DNA from: Actinobacteria bacterium IMCC26207 | Lineage (GTDB): Bacteria > Actinomycetota > Acidimicrobiia > Acidimicrobiales > Microtrichaceae | Direction of reading: 5' to 3' | NCBI GenBank assembly: GCA_001025035.1 | Contig: LCZK01000006.1 | Coordinates: 124,001 to 188,000 of the forward strand | Length of the DNA stretch: 64,000 nt | Part shown: piece by piece, positions 18,146 to 26,703 of the stretch | Layout of the letters: every line of letters begins with the position of its first letter | How positions within the stretch are numbered: position 1 is the stretch's first letter | Notes under the pieces: generated by a model | Told to the model about the DNA's origin: nothing | The model's database searches: none | Seen by the model: only the letters and a program-made list of their open reading frames with translations | Translations under genes and position numbers: made by a program

Positions 18146-18174
18146 CATGGGTCAGCCATACTGGCTGACCCATG
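18146..18174. repeat. Perfect 13-bp inverted repeat covering the nuclease start codon
   Basis: CATGGGTCAGCCA (18146-18158) and its exact complement TGGCTGACCCATG (18162-18174) flank a 3-base loop. The right arm ends with the ATG of the Mre11-like gene, and GCTTTT follows. It may be the terminator of the upstream LivK-type gene, an operator, or an RNA hairpin hiding the start codon. The 18101-18171 gap contains no other signal and no ribosome-binding site. Confidence 0.85.
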
Positions 18175-19572
18175 GCTTTTGACCCCACAATCACAGACTT
18201 CACAACCTCCGATACAGCAATCACCAGCATCGCATCCGCAGGCACCTCAACTGCGAAGGTCACCGACCTTGGGTCCCTGCGAGATGCCGATGGCGACCCC
18301 GTCCGTTTTCTGCATTCCTCGGACCTTCACCTTGGAAAGTCTGGGGATACGCCCAAAGCGTTTCAGAATCTGGTCAAACTCGCTCTCGAGAGAAACGTAG
18401 ACCTCGTTGTTTTGGGGGGCGACGTGTATGACTCGGCAGATCGCTCGGCCTTCGCTCAGTTGCAGTTCACTCAGGGGCTCACCCGGCTGACCGAAAAAGG
18501 CATACGCGTGTTTATCGCCCACGGAAACCACGACCCTGTTGAAGCCAACTTTACGCGTGTAGCCCCTCTACCCGAGGGGGTTTATACCTTTACAGCGGGT
18601 GAGCCTCAAACCTTTCTCATGACAGTCGGCGCAACCCGACTAGCCGTCACGGGAGTGAGCTTCGCCACCCAAAAGGAAGAGGCAAACCTTGTGCATAAAA
18701 TCGGTGCCACAACTGTGAATGCCGATCTACGAATTGCTGTGGTGCACGCCAATGTTGAGGGCCTGCCCGGCCACGATAATTACGCCGGATGTTCTCGGGA
18801 TGATCTCCTCAACTCAGATATCGACTACTGGGCGCTGGGTCACATCCACGATCGCACAGTCACCCCCATGCCAGCCGGGCGCTGGTGGGCCTACCCCGGC
18901 AATCTGCAAGGCCGCAGCACCAAAGCAACCGAATGCGGCCCCAAAGGGGTCCTCATTGTTGAAGCCGCCGCCACTGGATTCGCCGAGCCAGAGTTTGTGG
19001 CCTGTGATCTCAGCCGCTTTCTGCGAGTTGAGGCCGAGGTCACAGGTGCTGAAGACCTAAGTTCTGCGCTCGATCAGATTGGCCAACAGGCCAGAAGCGC
19101 TATTGAGCAGGACAACCCGCTCGGCCTTCCTACTGTTGTCCGTATCGCAATATCTGGAGCAACGCCTGCTCACCCGCAGCTACAACAGTTACTCAAAGGC
19201 CAGGACGAGTTTGCTGAAACCCTCGCTCAGTTTCTGCCAGCGAACACCAGCATCAAAAAGATCTCGCTCGACACCTCGGCCCCCTATGACCGAGACAGGC
19301 TGGCGGCTAGGCCCGACGTAGTCGGTGCCGTCCTCATCAAGCTTGACCAACTGCGTCATACAGCAACCAGCAGCAGTGTCCTCGACGACCTGATCGATCG
19401 GGCAGCCAGCACAATTGGGTCGCCAGCGAGGACGCTGACTGAACAGGCACTCGTTCTGAACACCATTACTCCCGAGGAGTTCCTTGATCAGGTCGAGCGG
19501 TTACTCATCGAAGGCCTTGCTCCTAGCACCGAGGACCAGAGTGAACTAGCCGAAGGAACAGTTCAGCCATGA
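18172..19572 (+). CDS. Mre11/SbcD-like (YhaO-type) metallophosphoesterase nuclease
   Basis: The 466-residue protein has the calcineurin-like motifs of Mre11/SbcD nucleases in order: HSSDLHLGK (about residue 48), VLGGDVYDSADRS, IAHGNHDPVE, VVHANVEGL and WALGHIHDRTV. These bind two metals and make the dsDNA exonuclease/endonuclease site. A helical C-terminal domain follows, as in YhaO and SbcD. The only ATG/GTG before the first motif is 18172, giving an unconserved Thr/Ser-rich N-terminal extension of about 45 residues. It overlaps the ATPase gene by four bases (ATGA), so the two form a complex-encoding operon, probably for DNA end processing. Confidence 0.9.
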   Translation: MAFDPTITDFTTSDTAITSIASAGTSTAKVTDLGSLRDADGDPVRFLHSSDLHLGKSGDTPKAFQNLVKLALERNVDLVVLGGDVYDSADRSAFAQLQFTQGLTRLTEKGIRVFIAHGNHDPVEANFTRVAPLPEGVYTFTAGEPQTFLMTVGATRLAVTGVSFATQKEEANLVHKIGATTVNADLRIAVVHANVEGLPGHDNYAGCSRDDLLNSDIDYWALGHIHDRTVTPMPAGRWWAYPGNLQGRSTKATECGPKGVLIVEAAATGFAEPEFVACDLSRFLRVEAEVTGAEDLSSALDQIGQQARSAIEQDNPLGLPTVVRIAISGATPAHPQLQQLLKGQDEFAETLAQFLPANTSIKKISLDTSAPYDRDRLAARPDVVGAVLIKLDQLRHTATSSSVLDDLIDRAASTIGSPARTLTEQALVLNTITPEEFLDQVERLLIEGLAPSTEDQSELAEGTVQP

Positions 19573-22499
19573 GTAATCAGCTAAGAATCTCGACGCTGCG
19601 GGTTACTAAATTTGGTGGGCTCAAAAACCTGACTCAAGAGTTCCCCTCAGAAAACCTCATCACCATTTTCGGCTCTAACGAGGCCGGCAAGAGCACCTTG
19701 GCCGAGGCCATCATGTGGCTCATTGCCGGACCGACTGGTACTGCCTCGGAAATCGCTCGCTTTGGCAATCCAACCGACACGCTTGTAGCCGAACTTGCTG
19801 GCCTGCTCGACGGATCGGAATTCCTGCTGAACTCTAAGTTCAAAGTCCTAGCTGGGGGAATCTCTTCAGCCCAATCGCTCTTTGAGGCACAGATCGACGG
19901 CGCAGTTCTTCCTTCACGAGAGGCATGGATCGCCCGACTCGGAAATACCTCTCCCGAGTCCATTCGAGCCGTACATCGCATTGACGGTGCTGACGGCCAC
20001 CAAGTCGATCAAGGCGAACAGGTCCTTGACTTAGCGAGCCAAGGAATGTTTGGCGGGGTAGACCCGCGAGTTGTTGCGGCCAGTTTGGTCAAACAGGCAA
20101 AGACTCTGACTACCGGAGCTGCTGGGGGAAGCCGTTCGGTTGCAAATATCCGAAGAGAGACTACTGACCTAGAAGTGGCTCTGGCAGAGGCGGGCAAAAA
20201 CGCCGATGACTACTCGGCTACCAAGAACGAGCAGTCAGAATCTCAGGCCAAGGTCAAGCAGGCCACAGAGAACAAACTCCGCCTTTCTTCCGAACGCGAT
20301 GCCTTGGAATCGGCCCGTCAAGCCTGTGTCATTTCGCACCGCAAGACCAGCCTTGAAGGAGAACTGGCCAGCCTTGAGCAGGTGGAGCCGAACTGGGCCG
20401 CGATAGCCAACCAAATCCCTGATCTTCTAGCGCTGCAGGAGTTCAGCCGAAATCAAGAACCGCAGTTCAACGAACAGATCCGCCAGGGCGAGGACGCGAC
20501 CCAAGCCTTGGGTGAATCCGTGGAGCAACTTGCTTCGCTCACGCTCACCCATGACGACTCCGTCACGCTCACCAAAGCAGTTGCTACTCTCGCCCAATCC
20601 CAGAGCACAGAACGTGAGCGGCTCGCAGAGCATTCGACTGCCGAGGCGGCCCTGCCCCTTGCAATCCAGTCGCAAGAACAAGCCCTTGCCGCTCTCGGTG
20701 AGCAGGTCACACCGGCAACCGTTCTGGCAGCAGACCTTGGCGCAGACTCGCAGGGGCGAATTCTGGCAGCCCAGGCACATATCGACCAGAGCGCTGCCGC
20801 TCTCGATGCGGCACAAGATGAGTCCCGTACTGCGGTAGTAAACGTGCAGGTTGCACAGGAGGCTCAACAAAAGGCCCTCGCCAACTGGGAGCAGTTCGGA
20901 ACAGGGACTCCACCGCAGGCATGGCTCAGTGACGGTCAGCTTCGCCTGTCAACACCTGTTGCTGCTTCAGCCTCAAGTGGCCATACCCGATTCATCCCTG
21001 CACTGATTCTTGGGATTCTTTCGATTGCGGGATTCGCTCTTCGGCAGCCCATTTTTGGAATTCTGGCGGCTGTTGGCCTCATCGTCACCTTGGCTCTCGC
21101 GATTCGAGGCCAAGCCAGCCCTACAAGCTCAGCCGAAAACGCCCAAGCAGATCTTTCCTCCCTTCAGGCAGCTGCGAATGCGGCTTCTGAAGCTGCGCTG
21201 GCGCTCAATCAGCAACAATCCAACCTACAGTCACGCCAAGCCGCTCAGGCTCAAGCCGAACAAGACCACATCGCAGCCAAGGACTCACTAGATTCCACTC
21301 TGCAAAACGCGGGCCTTCCCCAAGTGAGGAACTCGTCCGAAGTCAACTCTTTACTCAGGAGGTACCAAGAAGCTCGCCTTGCTGTTGAACTGGCTACTAG
21401 TGCTGAACACAGCTTGGTCAAAGCTCAGACCCGATCTGCGGAGGCCGCAGTGCAGGTTCGGAACGCGGAGACAGCGATCAGTGATCAGTTAGCCTCGCTC
21501 CGCCTCCCAGCCCCTTCACCGATCTCCGCTGCAACAGACACCTTCGGTAGATTCCGCACAGCCGCCGAGCAGGCCAAATCGGCAGTCGATGCCACCGCAA
21601 AGCTCAGCGTTCATCGCCAGCAGGTTGAAGCGCTGTGCAAGCCCGTAGCGCAACCCGGGCAAGTGCTTGACCTAGCGGCACTACTCGCAGCGGCCGAGCT
21701 TGCCAAAGATACGCTGGCTCAAAGGGGTCAGCTTGCCGAGCGTATCCGTGAGCAGGATCAGGCTCTACAGGATCAGATCGGAGGCTCTGAACGCATAGCT
21801 GTCCTGCTGACGCAGTACGTCACTGTTGATCAATTCACAGCGCAGCAAGCTGCTGTGGAATCCGAACTCGCTCAAGTTGATATTGAACTCACTCAGCAGA
21901 ACACCACATTGGGGAGCATCAACCAGCGGATCGAGGATCTTTCTAAAGAGGGTGAGATCGCATTGCTCAATGAGCAATTAAGTGCGCTCAACGAGGAGCA
22001 ATCCGAGTCTGCCGTTCAGGGTGCGGTCTATGCCGTGGCAGAGCTGCTTCTCAGCGAACAAGCCGACCTTGCGGACCAACAAAACCAACCAAAGCTCATT
22101 GAGCGCACCAGCGAACTAGCCCGATCTGTCGCGCCGAGTTGGTCGGGTGTCAGAGTGATTCGGGACTCTGAATCCACGAACAACAAAGCCAAACTAATTA
22201 TCGATCTGGAAAACGGGGCGTTCATTCCAGCGCATCAACTCTCGACTGGTGCGCGAGCAGTGCTCTACCTGGCACTTCGCCTTGCCGTGGCGGACGAACA
22301 GTCCGTTCGCACCAGCGTATGGCTACCCCTGATCTGTGACGATCCGCTCGTACACCTTGATGACAATCGTGCCCCCCAGGCCATGGCTCTGCTTGCCAAG
22401 GCCGCACAGAACCGACAAGTGATCCTTTTAACCTGTAATGAGCGCAGTCGTCTACTAGCACAAGAAGCTGGCGCGCAAACCCTGAGCCTTTCGGATTAA
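19569..22499 (+). CDS. SMC-like ATPase of the SbcC/YhaN type with a central membrane hairpin
   Basis: The 976-residue protein has Walker A GSNEAGKST near residue 35, long Gln/Ala-rich coiled coils, a C-terminal signature LSTGARAVLYLALRLA and Walker B LPLICDDPLVHLDD, as in SbcC/Rad50. Unlike Rad50, the middle (about residues 476-515) has two hydrophobic segments, FIPALILGILSIAGFAL and PIFGILAAVGLIVTLALAI, instead of a zinc hook. This is the layout of the YhaN family, so the ATPase is probably membrane-tethered. It is translationally coupled to the Mre11-like gene. Its own promoter is not evident. Confidence 0.88.
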   Translation: MSNQLRISTLRVTKFGGLKNLTQEFPSENLITIFGSNEAGKSTLAEAIMWLIAGPTGTASEIARFGNPTDTLVAELAGLLDGSEFLLNSKFKVLAGGISSAQSLFEAQIDGAVLPSREAWIARLGNTSPESIRAVHRIDGADGHQVDQGEQVLDLASQGMFGGVDPRVVAASLVKQAKTLTTGAAGGSRSVANIRRETTDLEVALAEAGKNADDYSATKNEQSESQAKVKQATENKLRLSSERDALESARQACVISHRKTSLEGELASLEQVEPNWAAIANQIPDLLALQEFSRNQEPQFNEQIRQGEDATQALGESVEQLASLTLTHDDSVTLTKAVATLAQSQSTERERLAEHSTAEAALPLAIQSQEQALAALGEQVTPATVLAADLGADSQGRILAAQAHIDQSAAALDAAQDESRTAVVNVQVAQEAQQKALANWEQFGTGTPPQAWLSDGQLRLSTPVAASASSGHTRFIPALILGILSIAGFALRQPIFGILAAVGLIVTLALAIRGQASPTSSAENAQADLSSLQAAANAASEAALALNQQQSNLQSRQAAQAQAEQDHIAAKDSLDSTLQNAGLPQVRNSSEVNSLLRRYQEARLAVELATSAEHSLVKAQTRSAEAAVQVRNAETAISDQLASLRLPAPSPISAATDTFGRFRTAAEQAKSAVDATAKLSVHRQQVEALCKPVAQPGQVLDLAALLAAAELAKDTLAQRGQLAERIREQDQALQDQIGGSERIAVLLTQYVTVDQFTAQQAAVESELAQVDIELTQQNTTLGSINQRIEDLSKEGEIALLNEQLSALNEEQSESAVQGAVYAVAELLLSEQADLADQQNQPKLIERTSELARSVAPSWSGVRVIRDSESTNNKAKLIIDLENGAFIPAHQLSTGARAVLYLALRLAVADEQSVRTSVWLPLICDDPLVHLDDNRAPQAMALLAKAAQNRQVILLTCNERSRLLAQEAGAQTLSLSD

Positions 22500-22643
22500 A
22501 ACCATATTTCTGAGAGGTTTCTCCTACAGTTTTGGCAACCCTGCAACCGATACGAGCAACGCAGATCCCACTTAATAAGGGGATACTGGACCAATACTGA
22601 GACTTTAGTCACAGGATTTTTCTAGGTCTGCGCGTTAATCACT

Positions 22644-22673
22644 TTGAGGGGTCTTGACACCACCCGTACACTA
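22644..22673 (+). promoter_or_regulatory. Candidate promoter of the sigma factor gene
   Basis: TTGAGG (22644-22649) and TACACT (22668-22673) are 18 bases apart and would start transcription near 22680, leaving a leader of about 75 bases before GTG 22755. The leader contains short stems (GTGGG/CCCAC and AGTGA/TCACT) and then GAGG before the start. The TTGACA at 22654-22659 looks better as a -35 but has no properly spaced -10. The rest of 22500-22643 shows no other signal. Confidence 0.45.
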
Positions 22674-22754
22674 GAGGTTCGGTCAGTGTTAGTAGGTGGG
22701 TAATTCTCCACCCACACGCAGTGATCGCCCGCTCACTATCAATGAGGTCAATCG

Positions 22755-23693
22755 GTGGCAAACCAGCGAGTAGAACGTGACGAAGAAGATCTCGTCAGAA
22801 TGTATTTGAAAGATATCGGCCAGTACGCACTTCTGACTAAGGACGATGAGGCCCGTCTCGCACAGGCTATGGAAGCCGGCCGAGAGGCTCGTGCCGAGCT
22901 AGAAGAGGCCGGCAAAAGCGTCTCGCCAGCCCGCAAGCGCGAGCTCAAGCGCCTGACCCGCGATGGCGAGGATGCTGAGCGCACCTTCGTTCAGTCCAAC
23001 CTGCGACTCGTCGTGTCCATCGCCAAGAAGTACCAAGCCTCTGGCATGCCGCTGCTTGACCTAGTCCAAGAAGGCAACCTAGGCCTCATGCACGCCGTCG
23101 AGAAGTTCGATTGGCGCAAGGGCTTCAAGTTCTCCACCTACGCAACCTGGTGGATCCGTCAGGCACTGACTCGCGGTATCGCCAATACTGGTCGTACCAT
23201 CCGCCTACCTGTGCACGCTGGCGACACCATGAACCGTGTACAAAAAGCCCGCACCCGCCTAGAGACCGCACTCGGCCGTCCAGCAACATTGGCCGAACTC
23301 GCTGCTGACCTAGAGATGCCAGAAGCAAAGGTCACAGAGACCCTGCTCTTTGCAGCGGACACACTCTCCCTCTCCACCCCACTTCGTGAAGATGGCGATG
23401 CCGAACTTGGAGACGTAGTTCCAGACGCTGGAGCTGTCACCCCATTCGAGGCTGCTTCAGTCGCACTCCTTCCCGAGGAGATTGGCCGCCTACTGTCCCC
23501 CCTTGACGAGCGCGAACGTGAGATACTCAAACTCCGCTTTGGACTTGATCGTGGCGAGCCACGCACCTTGGAAGAAGTCGGAGAACACTTCGCACTCACC
23601 CGTGAGCGCATCCGCCAGATCGAAGCTCGGGCCATGTCCAAGCTTCGCCACCCATCAGCAGATACTGGGGCACGAGACCTCCTCAGCGTCTAA
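22755..23693 (+). CDS. Group 2 sigma-70 RNA polymerase sigma factor (SigA/HrdB-like)
   Basis: The 312-residue protein has regions 1.2 (DLVRMYLKDIGQYALLT), 2 (NLRLVVSIAKKYQASGMPLLDLVQEGNLGLMHAVEKFDWRKGFKFSTYATWWIRQALTR), 3 and 4.2 (LTRERIRQIEARAMSKLRHP). It lacks the long acidic N-terminal region 1.1 of a principal sigma, so it is best read as a group 2 (SigB/HrdA-like) alternative or short primary-type sigma. Recognition is expected to be of TTGACA/TATAAT type. The start is GTG 22755 with GAGG seven bases upstream. Codon use leans to highly used codons compared with its neighbours, suggesting strong expression. Confidence 0.93.
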   Translation: MANQRVERDEEDLVRMYLKDIGQYALLTKDDEARLAQAMEAGREARAELEEAGKSVSPARKRELKRLTRDGEDAERTFVQSNLRLVVSIAKKYQASGMPLLDLVQEGNLGLMHAVEKFDWRKGFKFSTYATWWIRQALTRGIANTGRTIRLPVHAGDTMNRVQKARTRLETALGRPATLAELAADLEMPEAKVTETLLFAADTLSLSTPLREDGDAELGDVVPDAGAVTPFEAASVALLPEEIGRLLSPLDEREREILKLRFGLDRGEPRTLEEVGEHFALTRERIRQIEARAMSKLRHPSADTGARDLLSV

Positions 23694-23706
23694 AAATCTC
23701 ACTCCA

Positions 23707-23771
23707 GACAGGGTCCACAGCCCCCTGTCACAGCAATCAGAGGGCCGGTATCCGCCGCAAGGGGATACCGG
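23707..23771 (+). terminator. Two tandem hairpins downstream of the sigma factor gene
   Basis: GACAGGG/CCCTGTC (23707-23713 with 23723-23729) and CCGGTATCC/GGATACCGG (23745-23753 with 23763-23771) are perfect stems of 7 and 9 bp, each with a 9-base loop. The second is followed by TCTTCTGCGTTC, a weak T-rich tract. They begin 13 bases after the stop and probably end transcription before the phosphotransferase gene. Confidence 0.65.
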
Positions 23772-23811
23772 TCTTCTGCGTTCATGAGCCAAACTCTCGT
23801 AGTCTGTCGGC

Positions 23812-25254
23812 GTGTCTTCGCAGATTGAGAACCTGTCGGCAGCGCTCAGTGTTGCGCTGGAGCCAAGCTTGGGCGCGGTTGCGATTTCGGAACTGCGTCG
23901 ACTTTCAGGAGGTGCCTCCAGGGAAACCTGGAGCTTTGATGCAACCCAGGATGACGGTTCGCTTCGGCAGTTGGTGTTGCGTCGCGATCCACCAACCCGA
24001 CCCGGTTGGCCAGGAACGATGGGGACAGAGGCGCGTTGCCTACGGGCATCTGCTCAGGCGGGGCTAGCAGTGCCACAGGTCCTTCTTGATTCCGACTCAG
24101 CGGATCTCTTCGGATCGGCCGGGATAGTCATGGAGCGAATCGAGGGTGAAACCCTTGCCCGGCGCATTCTTCGAGATGAGAAGTTTCAGGATGCACGATC
24201 AGCCCTAGCAGCGGACTGCGGCACCTTCCTTGCCGGCCTTCACGCTATCGACCCCCAAGTTGTCGCTCCATTGCAGAGCGCAGACCCGCTCAAGCAAATT
24301 CGCCTCACGCTCGACGCGCTCGACATGCCTAGTCCGACCTTCGAATTTGCGATTCGCTGGCTAGACAACAACCGTCCCCAGACCCTGAGCACAGCAATTG
24401 TTCATGGGGACTTTCGACTCGGCAACTTCATCGTGGGCGAAGAGGGCCTACGGGCGGTACTTGACTGGGAACTTGTCCACCTTGGGGACCCCAGAGAAGA
24501 TCTTGGTTGGCTCTGCGTCAAGGCATGGCGATTCGGTGCAGCGGAACCAGTTGGTGGATTCGGGACGCGTGAGGATCTTCTTGCTGCTTATCAAGCTGCA
24601 GGAGGAGCACCCGTAAGCCTGGCCGAACTGCACTGGTGGGAAGTCTTTGGCACGCTCCGCTGGGGCGCAATCTGCATGACTCAAACTCACGCTCACCTCA
24701 GCGGCCTGCTGCGTTCGGTTGAACTCGCAGCCATTGGCCGGCGAGTCTGCGAAACAGAGTGGGATTTGCTACTCCTCCTAGAACCGGGCGCAACAACTGA
24801 AGCACTGTCTAAATCAGCAAGTCAGCAGAGTCGGCCGAGTACAACTCAAGCCCCGATCGAGGGCCTGCATGGTCGACCCACTGCTGAGGAACTGCTTCAA
24901 GCAGTCAGGGAGTTCTTGACTGAGCAGGTGATGCCGTCAACTGAGGGCAACCTGTCTTTTCATGCGCGAGTCGCAAGCAACGTGATCGCCATGGTGGAGC
25001 GAGAACTCGTGCTCGGGCCGCAGCAAGATCAGCAGCGAGCGACTTCTCTGAGGGAGCTCGGCGTTGGTTCCGAGCGTGAGTTAGCGGCATCGATCCGCTC
25101 GGGTGGCTTCAGCGACAACAGAGTCGCCCTGCTCGAACTCCTCGCCGACGGGGTTCTCAGCAGTCTCCTCGTGGCACGGCCCACCTATCTCGACTCACCA
25201 ATCACTGCACTCCCAAGCACTGTCCCGCCAAGCACTGACCCGCCAAGCCAGTAG
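23812..25254 (+). CDS. APH/ACAD10-like phosphotransferase with DUF6285-like C-terminal domain
   Basis: The 480-residue protein has an aminoglycoside-phosphotransferase-type kinase fold: nucleotide loop GGASRETWSF, catalytic HGDFRLGNFIV and metal-binding LDWELVHLGDPREDLGW. These match the ACAD10/11-like branch acting on acyl-CoA or hydroxy-acid metabolites rather than drugs. Residues about 345-430 (LHGRPTAEELLQAVREFLTEQVMP, FHARVASNVIAMVERELVLG) match a DUF6285-like domain usually encoded as a separate neighbour, so this is a fusion. The tail is low-complexity (PSTVPPSTDPPS). GTG 23812 has TAGTCT six bases upstream and no ribosome-binding site. The glyoxalase-fold gene follows by ten bases. 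Confidence 0.85.
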   Translation: MSSQIENLSAALSVALEPSLGAVAISELRRLSGGASRETWSFDATQDDGSLRQLVLRRDPPTRPGWPGTMGTEARCLRASAQAGLAVPQVLLDSDSADLFGSAGIVMERIEGETLARRILRDEKFQDARSALAADCGTFLAGLHAIDPQVVAPLQSADPLKQIRLTLDALDMPSPTFEFAIRWLDNNRPQTLSTAIVHGDFRLGNFIVGEEGLRAVLDWELVHLGDPREDLGWLCVKAWRFGAAEPVGGFGTREDLLAAYQAAGGAPVSLAELHWWEVFGTLRWGAICMTQTHAHLSGLLRSVELAAIGRRVCETEWDLLLLLEPGATTEALSKSASQQSRPSTTQAPIEGLHGRPTAEELLQAVREFLTEQVMPSTEGNLSFHARVASNVIAMVERELVLGPQQDQQRATSLRELGVGSERELAASIRSGGFSDNRVALLELLADGVLSSLLVARPTYLDSPITALPSTVPPSTDPPSQ

Positions 25255-25264
25255 GAGCCCACTC

Positions 25265-25789
25265 ATGGCAATCACCCGACTCAATCACGCAGTTCTCTAC
25301 GTCAGAAACTTGGAGCGCACGCAGGAGTTTTATGAGAATGTCCTCGGGTTTCGCACCATTATCTTCATGCCCAGTCAGGCCGCCTTCTTGCAGGCTTCCG
25401 GGTCAACAAACGACCACGATCTTGGCGTCTTTCAGATTGGCGATCAGGCGGGGCCCTCGCAGGCAGGCCGCTCAACAGTGGGGCTGTATCACCTGGCTTG
25501 GGAGGTCGACACCCTTGCTGAGTTGGCGCGGATTCGCGGGGTACTTCAGGATCGAGGAGCTCTCGTAGGGGCCTCGGATCACGTCACCACCAAAGCCTTG
25601 TATGCCCAAGATCCAGATGGAATTGAATTTGAAGTCTCTTGGCTGCTGCCCGCCGATCTCATTGATGACGGGATCCGTGACCGGCTTGCGACTCACGGAA
25701 TCCGACCACAACCGCTAGACATACCTGCCGAAATTCAGAGATACGGTGCGCAGACGCTTGGCGGCTTAGGAGTCTCCATCCCCCTCTAA
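25265..25789 (+). CDS. VOC (glyoxalase/extradiol dioxygenase-like) family protein
   Basis: The 174-residue protein has the VOC metalloenzyme pattern: His in LNHAVLYVRNLERTQEFYENVLGF, His in LYHLAWEVDT, and Glu in DPDGIEFEVSW. It resembles single-module catechol-2,3-dioxygenase-like proteins. ATG 25265 has GGAG eight bases upstream and lies ten bases after the phosphotransferase stop, so they are likely co-transcribed. The frame extends back to 25103 but overlaps the phosphotransferase gene and is not conserved. The substrate cannot be told from the sequence. Confidence 0.88.
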   Translation: MAITRLNHAVLYVRNLERTQEFYENVLGFRTIIFMPSQAAFLQASGSTNDHDLGVFQIGDQAGPSQAGRSTVGLYHLAWEVDTLAELARIRGVLQDRGALVGASDHVTTKALYAQDPDGIEFEVSWLLPADLIDDGIRDRLATHGIRPQPLDIPAEIQRYGAQTLGGLGVSIPL

Positions 25790-25830
25790 GGCTCAAACAG
25801 GCAACCTGCGGAGTCACTTGCTCATGCCCC

Positions 25831-25882
25831 TTGCGCTTTTGTTCCGATGTCACTACGTTTTCCGATGTGCCTTCGGAAAACG
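25831..25882 (+). promoter_or_regulatory. Leaderless promoter with overlapping TetR-type operator
   Basis: TTGCGC (25831-25836), 17 bases, TACGTT (25854-25859), seven bases, then GTG 25867. A perfect 10-bp inverted repeat, CGTTTTCCGA (25856-25865) and TCGGAAAACG (25873-25882), spans the -10 box and the start codon. The motif TTCCGATGT occurs at 25842-25850 and again at 25860-25868. The layout fits autorepression by the TetR protein encoded here. Confidence 0.75.
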
Positions 25883-26703
25883 ATGCCCCACCGCAAACGC
25901 TGACCCACCAATCAGCCCCTGATCGCCGCACTCGCAAGCGTGATGCCCGCCGCGACCATCTTTTGGACCTAGCAGCAGACATCGTCGAGGATGCTGGCGT
26001 CGATGGGCTGACCATGGCAGCACTCGCACAAGCTGCTGATTACGCAACGGCCTCGCTCTATACCTACTTCAACTCAAGAAGCGCTCTGCTCGCAGCCCTA
26101 CAGCAACGAGCCTTGTTGCTGCTGCATGACCTAGCTGAAGCGCGTGTGGCACAGTGGCAGGCTGCCCTTCGCATGGCTGAACCCCCGCCTACCGATCAGG
26201 TCGCTTCACTGGCATTGCTCTGGGCCTTTTCGGATCTCTTCTTAGCTGCCCCACAGACTCATCCCCGCGAGTTTCGGTTGCAACAGCAGATGCTGATCAA
26301 CGCTGGAGCAGAGACCACAGCAGATGCTGCTGAAGTAGTCCCAGCGGCCATGCTCGTTCTAGATGTTCCCCGGCGGCTACTCGGAGCGGCAACTGACACC
26401 GCTGCGCTGCAGACTCAGCCCTTCACCGCCAACCCGCTCGAAGAGTTGCTAGAAGGATCCCTAGTACGAACCTTCGCCTGGGTGCTCGGGCTCAACGGGG
26501 CGCTCATGGCCGACGGGCTGAGCACGGGACTTCCAACCACTGGCGAAGCCCTAGGAGAAGTGCTGACTCAGGGCCTGCTTCAGGGCTGGGGCGCATCCCC
26601 AAAGGACTCGGCCACTGCTCGCTCACTGGCCCAGTCACTAGGCCAATCGCCGGCTCGATCACTGCGCCAATCGCAGGCTCAATCACTGGGTGAGCAGGCA
26701 TGA
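25867..26703 (+). CDS. TetR-family transcriptional regulator
   Basis: The 278-residue protein has an N-terminal TetR DNA-binding domain (RRDHLLDLAADIVEDAGVDGLTMAALAQAADYATASLYTYFNSRSALLAAL, about residues 26-75) and a helical ligand domain. I choose GTG 25867, not the ATG at 25831, because 25831 is the -35 of a well-formed promoter placing the transcription start on GTG 25867, and an operator palindrome covers this site. The last 35 residues are an odd repeat (SLAQSLGQSPARSLRQSQAQSLGEQ) made by near-repeats in the DNA. Its stop overlaps the hydroxylase start by four bases, making that gene a likely target. Ligand unknown. Confidence 0.85.
   Translation: MPSENDAPPQTLTHQSAPDRRTRKRDARRDHLLDLAADIVEDAGVDGLTMAALAQAADYATASLYTYFNSRSALLAALQQRALLLLHDLAEARVAQWQAALRMAEPPPTDQVASLALLWAFSDLFLAAPQTHPREFRLQQQMLINAGAETTADAAEVVPAAMLVLDVPRRLLGAATDTAALQTQPFTANPLEELLEGSLVRTFAWVLGLNGALMADGLSTGLPTTGEALGEVLTQGLLQGWGASPKDSATARSLAQSLGQSPARSLRQSQAQSLGEQA

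Noticed and set aside
22654..22659. TTGACA as -35 of the sigma gene promoter
   Set aside because: No TANNNT lies 16-19 bases downstream. TTGAGG ten bases upstream is spaced correctly to TACACT.
25831..25866. ATG 25831 as the start of the TetR gene
   Set aside because: This stretch holds the -35 and -10 of the promoter. The N-terminal residues it would add are not TetR-like.
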